From positions 9,324 through 20,891 of the forward strand of contig JAQWBK010000008.1 in NCBI GenBank assembly GCA_028706415.1: DNA of 11,568 bases, given 5' to 3'. Every line of letters starts with the position of its first letter. The first letter of the stretch is position 1. A program made the translations under genes and the position numbers. Shown one piece after another: positions 1-6,768 of the stretch. Under the pieces are notes generated by a model. The model was not told the origin of the DNA and searched no databases. It saw nothing but the letters and a program-made list of their open reading frames with translations. The stretch is from Oscillospiraceae bacterium. Its GTDB lineage: Bacteria; Bacillota; Clostridia; Oscillospirales; Acutalibacteraceae.

Positions 1-28
1 TAAAAACTGTTGATATGGAGAGTAGAGC

Positions 29-139
29 ATGTCAAACACGGCATTACACAAAGCATATAATCGATTTATGGGCTTCTTCGGCTGCTATTTTGGCTGGGGG
101 TATTTTCACCATGTCGCTTTTGTCGTGAATGAACCGTAA
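29..139 (+). CDS. Aromatic-rich leader peptide of the aro operon (36 aa, probable attenuator peptide)
   Basis: A 36-codon ORF opens with ATG at 29 and stops with TAA at 137-139. GGAGAG at 17-22 is a good ribosome binding site, ending 6 nt before the ATG. The peptide has ten aromatic residues: Phe13, 16, 17, 21, 26 and 31, Tyr10, 20 and 25, and Trp23. Seven of them sit in the 11-residue core FFGCYFGWGYF (residues 16-26), which is followed by HH. It has no sign of being a folded protein. It lies 28 nt before an intrinsic terminator and 89 nt before aroF, the first enzyme of the aromatic pathway. That is the classic arrangement of a ribosome-stalling leader peptide: scarcity of charged Phe, Tyr or Trp tRNA would stall translation and let transcription continue. 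The composition and position are seen directly; the regulatory role is inference. I do not recognise it as a named family. Confidence 0.85.
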   Translation: MSNTALHKAYNRFMGFFGCYFGWGYFHHVAFVVNEP

Positions 140-181
140 GCAGCAGTGTTTTGGTTTGTAATTCAGGGCGGAGCTCATGGT
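108..181 (+). promoter_or_regulatory. Candidate antiterminator structure competing with the aro terminator
   Basis: ACCATG at 108-113 is exactly complementary to 176-181 (CATGGT). Next to it, GCTTT at 116-120 can pair with GGAGC at 170-174, two of the five pairs being G-U. Bases 114-115 and 175 form a small internal loop. This gives about 11 pairs that occupy most of the 5' arm of the terminator, so the two structures are mutually exclusive. The 5' strand lies in the leader reading frame just after the aromatic codon cluster. It would be exposed by a ribosome stalled at the early aromatic codons and disrupted by a ribosome that reaches the stop codon. The complementarity is seen by hand; relative stability was not calculated. 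A weaker local hairpin, TTCAC 105-109 with GTGAA 125-129, and GCTGCT 81-86 with AGCAGC 139-144 are other possible pairings. Confidence 0.5.
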
Positions 182-197
182 ATGAGCTCCGCTTTTT
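168..197 (+). terminator. Intrinsic terminator (attenuator) upstream of aroF
   Basis: GCGGAGCTCAT at 168-178 and ATGAGCTCCGC at 182-192 form a perfect 11-bp stem closed by a three-base GGT loop, followed directly by TTTTT at 193-197 and further T-rich sequence. It is a textbook Rho-independent terminator. It lies between the leader peptide stop (139) and the aroF ribosome binding site (214-220). In that position it must act on transcripts that would otherwise enter aroF, so it is best read as the terminator half of an attenuator. The promoter of this transcript is not visible in bases 1-28 and is presumably just outside the window. Confidence 0.92.
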
Positions 198-228
198 GTA
201 TTGTATCTATATGAAGGAGAGAAGCTAA

Positions 229-1263
229 ATGATTATAGTATTAAAGGCCGGAACAACACAGACACAGGTCAATGAGTTTTCATCTTGGATTGAAGGCACC
301 AATAATGTTAAGGTGAATGCGTGGTATGGGGAGCATTCGATTGTTTTAGGCCTGCTGGGAGATACGGCCGCGGTTGATATAGAGTCGATAGGCGCCCAGA
401 GGATTGTCGAAAGTGTAAAACGGGTGCAGGAACCCTATAAAAAAGCCAACCGGAAGTTTCATCCCGAAGATACCTCAATAGATTTGGGGGGCGGTTCGGT
501 GGTAGGCGGGGGGAAACTGTCCCTGATTGCCGGCCCCTGCTCGGTAGAAAGCGAGGAACAGATAATCGGTATTGCGAAGGCTGTTAAATCAGCGGGGGCT
601 GCTTTTCTTCGCGGAGGGGCATTCAAGCCTCGTACCTCACCGTATGCGTTTCAGGGGTTGAGGGCAAGCGGACTGGAGCTTCTTCGCCATGCGCGCGAAA
701 AGACCGGTCTGCCGATCGTAACCGAAATCATGTCCCCCGGGCATATAGTATTGTTTGAGGATGTGGATATAATTCAGGTTGGCGCCCGTAACATGCAAAA
801 CTTTGAGCTGTTAAAGGAGCTGGGCAAGGTCGATAAGCCGATTTTATTAAAACGAGGGCTTGCAAACACAATTGATGAGCTTCTTATGAGTGCCGAATAT
901 ATTATGGCGGCGGGAAATGAGCAGGTTATACTCTGTGAGCGAGGGATTCGCACATTTGAGACCATGACCCGAAACACGCTGGATATTTCGGCCATACCCC
1001 TGCTCAATAATCTTTCCCATCTTCCGGTGGTTGTGGATCCTTCCCATGCCGCGGGTATAAGCTCGCTGGTTGAACCCTTGGCTTTTGCGGCGATCGCCGC
1101 CGGCGCCGATGGCTTGATTATCGAGGTGCATAATGATCCCCCCCACGCAATGTCGGACGGAGCCCAGTCCCTCACACCCCAGCAATTTGAACTGCTTGCT
1201 GCGCGGATTAATGAGATTGCTCCCGTTTTCGGCAAGGTGGTATCGCGCAGGACCTCTGTATAA
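229..1263 (+). CDS. aroF: 3-deoxy-7-phosphoheptulonate (DAHP) synthase, type I-beta with N-terminal regulatory domain
   Basis: This enzyme condenses phosphoenolpyruvate with erythrose 4-phosphate to DAHP, the first committed step of the shikimate pathway, in the cytosol. The 344-residue product matches the Thermotoga-type layout. A ferredoxin-like domain (about 1-80) is followed by a Gly-rich linker (87-95) and the TIM-barrel domain. Visible motifs are AGPCSVES (101-108), LRGGAFKPRTSPY (127-139), QVGARN (183-188), LLKRG (206-210), CERGIRTFE (236-244) and VDPSHAAG (269-276). Cys104, His273, Glu299 and Asp310 fit the metal ligands of the family. In T. maritima the extra N-terminal domain mediates inhibition by Tyr and Phe, so similar feedback is likely here. 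AAGGAGA at 214-220 precedes the ATG by 8 nt. It is the first structural gene after the leader peptide and terminator. The symbols aroF and aroG are used interchangeably for such genes. Confidence 0.96.
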   Translation: MIIVLKAGTTQTQVNEFSSWIEGTNNVKVNAWYGEHSIVLGLLGDTAAVDIESIGAQRIVESVKRVQEPYKKANRKFHPEDTSIDLGGGSVVGGGKLSLIAGPCSVESEEQIIGIAKAVKSAGAAFLRGGAFKPRTSPYAFQGLRASGLELLRHAREKTGLPIVTEIMSPGHIVLFEDVDIIQVGARNMQNFELLKELGKVDKPILLKRGLANTIDELLMSAEYIMAAGNEQVILCERGIRTFETMTRNTLDISAIPLLNNLSHLPVVVDPSHAAGISSLVEPLAFAAIAAGADGLIIEVHNDPPHAMSDGAQSLTPQQFELLAARINEIAPVFGKVVSRRTSV

Positions 1264-1326
1264 TACTAACCCCTGATTAAAAACGTTCTATTATTTGCGA
1301 GGATGATTTTAAATAGGGATTAGTAT
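1263..1326 (+). repeat. 64-nt imperfect palindrome between aroF and tyrA
   Basis: Bases 1263-1289 pair with 1300-1326 around a 10-nt loop. I count 21 Watson-Crick and 3 G-U pairs out of 27 positions, with three isolated mismatches. The ends are ATACTAACCCCT (1263-1274) and AGGGATTAGTAT (1315-1326). It starts on the last base of the aroF stop codon. It is more AT-rich than the flanking genes and is not followed by a T-run on the + strand, so it is not a normal terminator. It could be an mRNA stabilising or processing hairpin setting aroF apart from the downstream genes, or a small palindromic mobile repeat. No second copy is visible in the window. Confidence 0.75.
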
Positions 1327-1357
1327 AAATATACAGGCGTACAGAAAGGGGAAAACC

Positions 1358-2209
1358 ATGGAGCAAAACAACCGATTGATGAAAATCGCAATAGCCGGTA
1401 TGGGGCTGATTGGCGGTTCGATGGGGTTGGCTTTAAAAAAGCGAACCCGACATACCGTTATAGGAATTGATATTGATCCAAAGGTTGTTGAAAGGGCGCT
1501 GGATAGCGGGGCGGCCGATATGGCGGGGACCGAGCATCTTGCCCAGGCAGATTTGCTGGTTCTGGCACTACCGCCTGCCGCCGCCGTCGAATTTTTGAAA
1601 GCTCATGCGGCAAAGCTGAAAAGAGGAGCGGTAGTAACCGATGTTTGCGGTGTAAAACGGTATATCGTCCATAAATGCAGACCGATTTGTCTTGAATACG
1701 GACTTAGTTTTGTGGGCGGTCATCCTATGGCGGGCAAGGAGAACAGCGGCTTTTCAAATGCAACGGATGATTTGTTCGAGGGTGCTTATTATATTTTAAC
1801 CCCAACCGAGGATACTCCCAAGGCAGATTTGGAAATGCTTAGAAAAATGGCGTATGATATTGGCTGTGCAGGGGTGACGATTACCAAAGCTGAACAGCAT
1901 GATCGCATAATAGCCTTCACATCCCAGCTCCCCCATGTGCTTGCGGGGGCATATGTTAAATCACCCAGATGTGCCGAAAATAAAGGCTACTCAGCAGGAA
2001 GCTATCGGGATGTATCCCGTGTGGCAACCGTGGATGAAAGCCTTTGGACCCAGCTGTGTATGATGAATGCCGATAACCTTTGTAATGAAATCGATGAATT
2101 GATAAAAAACCTCAAGGCTTGCAGGGAGGCTGTTGCAAACGGGGAGCCGAGCAATTTAACCAAGGTTTTGCGGGAGGGGCGGCTAAAAAAGGAGTGTGTG
2201 AAGGAATGA
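1358..2209 (+). CDS. tyrA: Prephenate dehydrogenase
   Basis: This enzyme oxidatively decarboxylates prephenate to 4-hydroxyphenylpyruvate with NAD(P)+, the tyrosine branch after chorismate mutase. The 283-residue protein begins with a Rossmann motif, GMGLIGG (14-20), followed by GIDID (36-40). The helical prephenate-binding part shows GGHPMAGKE (120-128), SQLPHVLA (189-196) and GSYRDVSRVA (214-223). His122, His193 and Arg217 fit known active-site positions of the family. It ends soon after the dehydrogenase core and lacks the C-terminal ACT domain of longer TyrA proteins such as that of Bacillus, so allosteric control by Tyr at this enzyme is not evident. AAAGGGG at 1345-1351 lies 6 nt before the ATG; Met8 is a possible but less well placed start. 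Its stop overlaps the aroB start as ATGA. Confidence 0.95.
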   Translation: MEQNNRLMKIAIAGMGLIGGSMGLALKKRTRHTVIGIDIDPKVVERALDSGAADMAGTEHLAQADLLVLALPPAAAVEFLKAHAAKLKRGAVVTDVCGVKRYIVHKCRPICLEYGLSFVGGHPMAGKENSGFSNATDDLFEGAYYILTPTEDTPKADLEMLRKMAYDIGCAGVTITKAEQHDRIIAFTSQLPHVLAGAYVKSPRCAENKGYSAGSYRDVSRVATVDESLWTQLCMMNADNLCNEIDELIKNLKACREAVANGEPSNLTKVLREGRLKKECVKE

Positions 2210-3279
2210 CTCAGATAACGGTAAAAACGACCTGTCCTTATGATATTCTGATAGGTGACGGGCTGCTCCAGCGTTCGGGTGAGCTGGCGCGCCAGGTGAA
2301 TAACGGACACAGGGCCTTGATTGTCACCGATTCGAATGTTGCTCCTTTATATTCCCAGAAGGTTGCGGCCTCCTTCATCCGAGCGGGATTTGAAACAGAA
2401 ATATTCACATTTCCGGCAGGGGAGCAGAGCAAGCGGTTGGATACCATTTCGAAAATATATACCCGCCTCGCCCAAGCGAATTTCACCCGAAAGGATTTGC
2501 TGGTCGCCTTGGGGGGCGGGGTCACCGGGGATATGACCGGATTTGCGGCGGCCACATGGCTGCGGGGGATTGATTTTATTCAGCTTCCAACCACCCTTTT
2601 GGCACAGGTGGATTCCTCGGTCGGCGGCAAAACTGGAGTGGATATCCCTCAGGGGAAAAACCTGGTCGGGGCATTCCGGCAGCCGGTGCGGGTGGTTGCG
2701 GATATAAGCACGCTGGACACCTTGACCCATGCCGTATTTACCGACGGCATGGCAGAGGTTATAAAAACCGCCGCCATAATGGACGCCTCACTTTTTGAGC
2801 TTCTTATGGATGACAGGGCAATGTCATCCGGTAGCCGGCGGGATATAATTTCGCGCTGTATTGATATTAAACGCCGAGTAGTCGAGCGGGATGAATATGA
2901 AGGTGGAGAGCGGAAGCTGCTCAATTTCGGGCATACATTAGGTCACGCGCTTGAAAAGCATTATAATTATTCTGATATTACACACGGCTTTGCTGTGGCG
3001 GTCGGCATGAATAAAATAACCGCCGCATCCGAAAGGCGGGGATTGACCGCCAAGGGAACAGCGGCAAAACTGGAATTATTGCTGAAAAGGTGGGGGCTGC
3101 CTGTGGCGGATAAGGCCTGTTTGGAGGATTATCTGTCCGGAATTCGCCTTGATAAAAAGCGGGCGGGCGCGGATATAGATTTGGTACTGCTGCGGGATAG
3201 CGGCCACGCTTTTATTCATACCCTTCCTATGGCTGACCTGGCTTCATTTTTGGCCGTAACGGGGGAGGATGAAACATGA
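2206..3279 (+). CDS. aroB: 3-dehydroquinate synthase
   Basis: AroB converts DAHP to 3-dehydroquinate, the second shikimate step, using bound NAD+ and a divalent metal. The 357-residue protein shows GEQSK (72-76), LGGGVTGDMTGFAAATWLRG (102-121), QLPTTLLAQVDSSVGGKTGV (126-145), the DGMAEVIK segment (180-187), and NFGHTLGH (240-247) with ITHGFAVAVGM (258-268). Glu184, His243 and His260 are the expected metal ligands and His247 the expected active-site residue. I chose ATG at 2206 because the protein then begins exactly where the family does, it overlaps the tyrA stop as ATGA, and AAGGAG at 2189-2194 lies 11 nt upstream. An in-frame ATG at 2119 would add 29 unrelated residues inside tyrA. The overlap suggests translational coupling. 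Confidence 0.96.
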   Translation: MTQITVKTTCPYDILIGDGLLQRSGELARQVNNGHRALIVTDSNVAPLYSQKVAASFIRAGFETEIFTFPAGEQSKRLDTISKIYTRLAQANFTRKDLLVALGGGVTGDMTGFAAATWLRGIDFIQLPTTLLAQVDSSVGGKTGVDIPQGKNLVGAFRQPVRVVADISTLDTLTHAVFTDGMAEVIKTAAIMDASLFELLMDDRAMSSGSRRDIISRCIDIKRRVVERDEYEGGERKLLNFGHTLGHALEKHYNYSDITHGFAVAVGMNKITAASERRGLTAKGTAAKLELLLKRWGLPVADKACLEDYLSGIRLDKKRAGADIDLVLLRDSGHAFIHTLPMADLASFLAVTGEDET

Positions 3280-4547
3280 AAGGAATTAGGATATCCCCTT
3301 CAAAAATATCGGGGCGCGCTGCCCCACCCCCCTCAAAGTCGGTCGCCCACCGTGCGGTCATCTGTGCTGCCCTCGCAGGGGGGGGGAGCATAAGCGGGGT
3401 TATTCGGTCTGACGATATGCGGGCAACCTTGGGGTCGGTTGAAGCAATCGGAGTGAAAGCCGTGGTTGAGGGTGAAAAGGTGATAATCGAGAAATCGGCT
3501 ATCATACCGCCCGAACACCCGATTATAGACTGCATTGAGAGCGGTTCAACCCTGCGTTTTCTTATACCGGTTTTTGCGGCTTTGGGAATGGAATGCACCT
3601 TTATCGGCAGGGGGAGATTGCCCCAGCGCCCCCTTGGAGTATATGCTGGGTGTCTGCCCGAGCATGGGGTAAGTCTATCAAATATGGACGGGCTGCCGCT
3701 TACAATCAGCGGTCGGCTTCAGGCCGGCAGGTATGAGCTGCCCGGAGATGTCTCCAGCCAGTTTATTTCCGGACTGATGTTTGCTCTACCCCTTTGTGAC
3801 GGAGACAGCGATATTATACTCACGACCCCTATTGAGTCGGCTTCTTATATCGATTTAACCATAGACGCCCTGTATAACGCGGGGATAATAATACAAAAAG
3901 TAAATAATGGATGGCATATCCTTGGGGGACAAACCTACCGCCCATATGAATATGAAATAGAGGGCGACTGGTCCCAGGCTGCATTTCTTCTGGCTATGGG
4001 GGGGGTGGGGGGAGAAATCACTCTTGACGGGGTAAATTTGCAATCTTTACAGGGAGATATTATTATTTTGGATATTCTCCGACAATTTGGCGCCGAGGTC
4101 CAAACTAGCGAACACGGGGTTAAATGCAGGCGGGGAGATTTGCAAGGAGTGAAAATCGATGCATCCCAGATCCCCGATTTGGTTCCTATATTAGCGACCC
4201 TGGGCGCGCTGGCCGAGGGGGAGACCATAATTTCGGGCGCCTCCCGCTTGCGGTTAAAGGAAAGCGACCGCCTTGAGGCGGTGAGCCATTGCCTTAAACT
4301 GTTAGGGGGGCATATAGAGCAGACCGAGGACGGGCTTCGAATTAATGGAGTTAATAGGCTGTTTGGCGGGGTTACACTGCCCTCCTTCAACGACCATAGA
4401 ATTGCAATGAGTATGGCGGTGGCGGCACTCGGCTGTGATAATCCTATTATTATTGAGGACGCAGAATGCGTTGCCAAAAGCTGGCCTGATTTCTTTAATA
4501 TATATAATAAATGCGGAGGTGTTGCAGATGTCGTCCGGAATAGGTAA
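3276..4547 (+). CDS. aroA: 3-phosphoshikimate 1-carboxyvinyltransferase (EPSP synthase)
   Basis: AroA transfers the enolpyruvyl group of PEP to shikimate 3-phosphate. The 423-residue protein has the two-domain EPSP synthase motifs: PPSKSVAHRA (18-27), SGSTLRF (89-95), GRLPQRPLG (113-121), DVSSQFISGLMFALPL (158-173), EGDWSQAAF (229-237), KESDRLEAV (328-336), FNDHRIAMSMA (371-381) and KSWPDF (401-406). Lys21, Arg94, Arg118, Gln162, Asp301, Glu329, Arg332, Arg375 and Lys401 line up with known substrate-binding or catalytic positions. GGGGGAGG at 3261-3268 lies 7 nt before the ATG, which overlaps the aroB stop as ATGA. The end overlaps aroC by 20 nt. Two long G tracts lie inside the gene (3378-3386 and 3998-4012), yet the frame is intact. 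I did not assign the class I/II (glyphosate-related) type. Confidence 0.96.
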   Translation: MKGIRISPSKISGRAAPPPSKSVAHRAVICAALAGGGSISGVIRSDDMRATLGSVEAIGVKAVVEGEKVIIEKSAIIPPEHPIIDCIESGSTLRFLIPVFAALGMECTFIGRGRLPQRPLGVYAGCLPEHGVSLSNMDGLPLTISGRLQAGRYELPGDVSSQFISGLMFALPLCDGDSDIILTTPIESASYIDLTIDALYNAGIIIQKVNNGWHILGGQTYRPYEYEIEGDWSQAAFLLAMGGVGGEITLDGVNLQSLQGDIIILDILRQFGAEVQTSEHGVKCRRGDLQGVKIDASQIPDLVPILATLGALAEGETIISGASRLRLKESDRLEAVSHCLKLLGGHIEQTEDGLRINGVNRLFGGVTLPSFNDHRIAMSMAVAALGCDNPIIIEDAECVAKSWPDFFNIYNKCGGVADVVRNR

Positions 4548-5622
4548 TCGTGTGAAATGTACCATATTCGGGGAGAGCCACGGTAAGGCAATCGGCTGTG
4601 TGGTTGATGGGCTGCCCGCAGGTGAGAATATTGACATGGACGAGATGCTTGTCCAGATGGCAAGGCGGGCGCCCGGACGGGATAAAACGGCCACCCCGCG
4701 TTCGGAGGGAGATTACCCCGAAATATTGTCGGGAATGCTTGATGGGCGGACAACCGGTGCCCCCCTTGCAATGATGATTGTCAACCATAACACCCGTTCG
4801 GGTGATTATGAGGATATCGCCCGAACACCCCGCCCCGGGCATGCCGACTATACCGGCCATGTGCGGTATGACGGGTTTAACGATATACGCGGTGGGGGGC
4901 ATTTCAGCGGAAGATTAACCGCCCCACTTGTGTTTGCCGGGGCGGTATGCAGACAGATTTTACGCAGGCGGGGGGTGCACATTGGGGGTCATATCCTTGA
5001 AATACACGGGGCTCGTGATGAGGGATTTGATCCGGTTAAGGTGGATGCTCAGCTGTTAGAACGGCTTGCCGCAAAACCGTTTTCTTTAATCGATCAAGCG
5101 GCAGAGGGATTGATGCGAGAGCAGGTAAAAACCGCCCAAAAAAACATGGACAGCGTAGGCGGCATTGTGGAGGCGGCGGCGGTGGGACTTCCTGCCGGCC
5201 TGGGTTCCCCCATGTTTGAGGGGGTCGAAAACAGGCTTGCGGCACTGCTTTTCGGCATTCCGGCTGTAAAAGGGGTTGAGTTTGGAGCGGGCTTTGGGTT
5301 TGCATCAATGAACGGCAGTACCGCAAACGACCCCTTTGATTATGACAAGGACGGGAATGTTATCACCCTATCAAATAATAACGGCGGGATTTTGGGAGGC
5401 ATAACCAGCGGAATGCCCTTGATTGTTCGGGCGGTTATAAAGCCAACTTCGTCAATACCACAGCCCCAGAAAACCATAGATCTTATTGACGGTAAGTCGG
5501 CCGAATTATCGGTAAGAGGACGGCATGATCCCTGCATTGTTCCCCGCGCCCTGCCGGTTGTTGAAGCCGGATTGGCATTGGGTTTGTTGGACTTAATTGA
5601 ATCCGAAAAGAAGGGGGGTTAG
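4528..5622 (+). CDS. aroC: Chorismate synthase
   Basis: AroC eliminates phosphate from EPSP to give chorismate, the last common step, and needs reduced FMN. The 364-residue protein is colinear with the family: FGESHG (14-19), GRTTGAP (73-79), RPGHADY (102-108), FNDIRGGGHFSGR (117-129), KNMDSVGGIVEA (205-216), NNGGILGGITSGMP (284-297) and RGRHDPC (330-336). His18 and His105 match the conserved catalytic histidines. The start at 4528 is supported by GGAGGT at 4515-4520, 7 nt upstream, and by the typical N-terminus. An in-frame ATG at 4435 would add 31 unrelated hydrophobic residues inside aroA. The first 20 bases overlap the 3' end of aroA, suggesting coupled translation. Confidence 0.97.
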   Translation: MSSGIGNRVKCTIFGESHGKAIGCVVDGLPAGENIDMDEMLVQMARRAPGRDKTATPRSEGDYPEILSGMLDGRTTGAPLAMMIVNHNTRSGDYEDIARTPRPGHADYTGHVRYDGFNDIRGGGHFSGRLTAPLVFAGAVCRQILRRRGVHIGGHILEIHGARDEGFDPVKVDAQLLERLAAKPFSLIDQAAEGLMREQVKTAQKNMDSVGGIVEAAAVGLPAGLGSPMFEGVENRLAALLFGIPAVKGVEFGAGFGFASMNGSTANDPFDYDKDGNVITLSNNNGGILGGITSGMPLIVRAVIKPTSSIPQPQKTIDLIDGKSAELSVRGRHDPCIVPRALPVVEAGLALGLLDLIESEKKGG

Positions 5623-5628
5623 GAGTTG
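5611..5628 (+). promoter_or_regulatory. Ribosome binding site and TTG start of pheA
   Basis: AAGGGGGG (5611-5618) lies 7 nt before TTG (5626-5628). No ATG or GTG nearby fits the beginning of the chorismate mutase domain, so the rare TTG start is the best choice. A TTG start usually lowers initiation, which may tune the last gene of the operon. That effect is inference. Confidence 0.8.
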
Positions 5629-6768
5629 GATTTATCCGATATACGCCGGGAGATAGACACAATCGACTCCGAGCTTATAAAGCTTATATGCCGCCGGATG
5701 GACTGCTCTGAAAGGGTTGCCGAGTATAAGGCGGCCAATAATATGGCGATATTAAACGAAAAACGCGAAAAGGAGATAATTAATCGGGTCAAGGAGAGCT
5801 GTGACGAATATCGTGACGGCTACGGAAATGCGGCAGCCATTGTATTTGCCACCATGATGGATGCATCCAGAGGGCTGCAGCATCAGATACTGGCGGCGGG
5901 TGACCGGCTCAGAAGCAGTATAGCCGGGGCAAAGCGTCGCCTGATTCCGTCAGATAGGGCGCGGATTGCCTGTCAGGGCATAGCCGGCGCGTATTCGCAC
6001 GAGGCGGCTGCTAATATTTTCCCGGGGACAAGGCCGCAGTTTTATGAAACCTTTGAGGATGTGTTTGCTGCAATCAGGGATGAGCAGGCCGATTATGGCA
6101 TACTTCCCGTCGAGAACTCCTCGGCCGGTTCGGTAAACGAGGTATATGACCTTGTTATGAAGTATCGCTTTACAATAGCCGCGGCGGTTGAGCTACCGAT
6201 TAATCACTGCCTGCTTGGTTTGCCGGGGAGCGACCTTCAAAAGCTCAGGGCGGTATATTCACATCCCCAGGGGCTGGCGCAGTGTGGGGATTTCATTGCC
6301 CAACACCGTCTTGAACCCCGCTCCTATATAAATACGGCGGCGGCGGCGCGTATGGTGGCCCAAAGCGGAGATACTTCAATATCCGCCATAGCATCATCCG
6401 CGGCAGCGAAAATATACGACTTGCATATAATTGAAGAAAATATACAATCGGTAAACGAAAACAGCACCCGTTTCATTGTCATTTCCCGGGATTTGGTGAT
6501 ACCGGACGATGCAAATAAAATCAGCCTGATTTTTGCCCTGCCCCATGTGACCGGTTCTCTTTACCGTATATTATCCCGTTTTGCTATGGCGGGGCTTAAC
6601 CTTACCAAATTGGAAAGCCGCCCTCAACGAAATGGCGGCTTTGACTATCTGTTTTATATTGATTTTGAGGGCAATTTCGGCAATCCGGGGACCATCGATC
6701 TGCTTTGTGCCCTGTCCGAGGAGCTGCCGTCATTTTCGTTTATCGGGAACTATAAAGAGTTGGGCTGA
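5626..6768 (+). CDS. pheA: Bifunctional chorismate mutase / prephenate dehydratase (P-protein)
   Basis: The 380-residue protein carries both steps from chorismate to phenylpyruvate. Residues 1-90 are an AroQ-type chorismate mutase; Arg7, Arg24, Lys35 and Glu48 align with E. coli Arg11, Arg28, Lys39 and Glu52. Residues 113-290 are the dehydratase, with GIAGAYSHEAA (118-128), PVENSSAGSV (161-170), SHPQGLAQC (212-220) and the catalytic NSTRF (279-283). Residues 298-375 are an ACT domain with HVTGSLY (307-313) and the ESRP motif (330-333), which in the family binds Phe for feedback inhibition. The mutase also supplies prephenate for tyrA, since no separate mutase is in the operon. Translation starts at TTG, supported by the strong AAGGGGGG site at 5611-5618, 7 nt upstream, and a start residue that fits the mutase N-terminus. 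It begins 3 nt after aroC. Confidence 0.95.
   Translation: MDLSDIRREIDTIDSELIKLICRRMDCSERVAEYKAANNMAILNEKREKEIINRVKESCDEYRDGYGNAAAIVFATMMDASRGLQHQILAAGDRLRSSIAGAKRRLIPSDRARIACQGIAGAYSHEAAANIFPGTRPQFYETFEDVFAAIRDEQADYGILPVENSSAGSVNEVYDLVMKYRFTIAAAVELPINHCLLGLPGSDLQKLRAVYSHPQGLAQCGDFIAQHRLEPRSYINTAAAARMVAQSGDTSISAIASSAAAKIYDLHIIEENIQSVNENSTRFIVISRDLVIPDDANKISLIFALPHVTGSLYRILSRFAMAGLNLTKLESRPQRNGGFDYLFYIDFEGNFGNPGTIDLLCALSEELPSFSFIGNYKELG

Noticed and set aside
211..228. Five-codon ORF (MKERS) ending directly before the aroF ATG
   Set aside because: It overlaps the aroF ribosome binding site and has no binding site of its own; short ATG-to-stop stretches like this are expected by chance.
1..228. 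T-box riboswitch or TRAP-type binding array before aroF
   Set aside because: No T-box core such as TGGNACCGCG and no regularly spaced GAG/TAG repeats were seen; the region is explained by a leader peptide plus terminator.
1296..1329. Internal promoter ahead of tyrA (TATAAA at 1324-1329)
   Set aside because: No -35 hexamer is found at a workable distance; TTGCGA at 1296 is 22 nt away, and the bases are explained by the palindrome.
2119..2205. Longer aroB start
   Set aside because: The extra 29 residues are the shifted reading of tyrA, while ATG 2206 has a binding site, an ATGA overlap and the family N-terminus.
4435..4527. Longer aroC start
   Set aside because: The added residues lie in aroA and are not part of chorismate synthase; GGAGGT at 4515-4520 marks ATG 4528.
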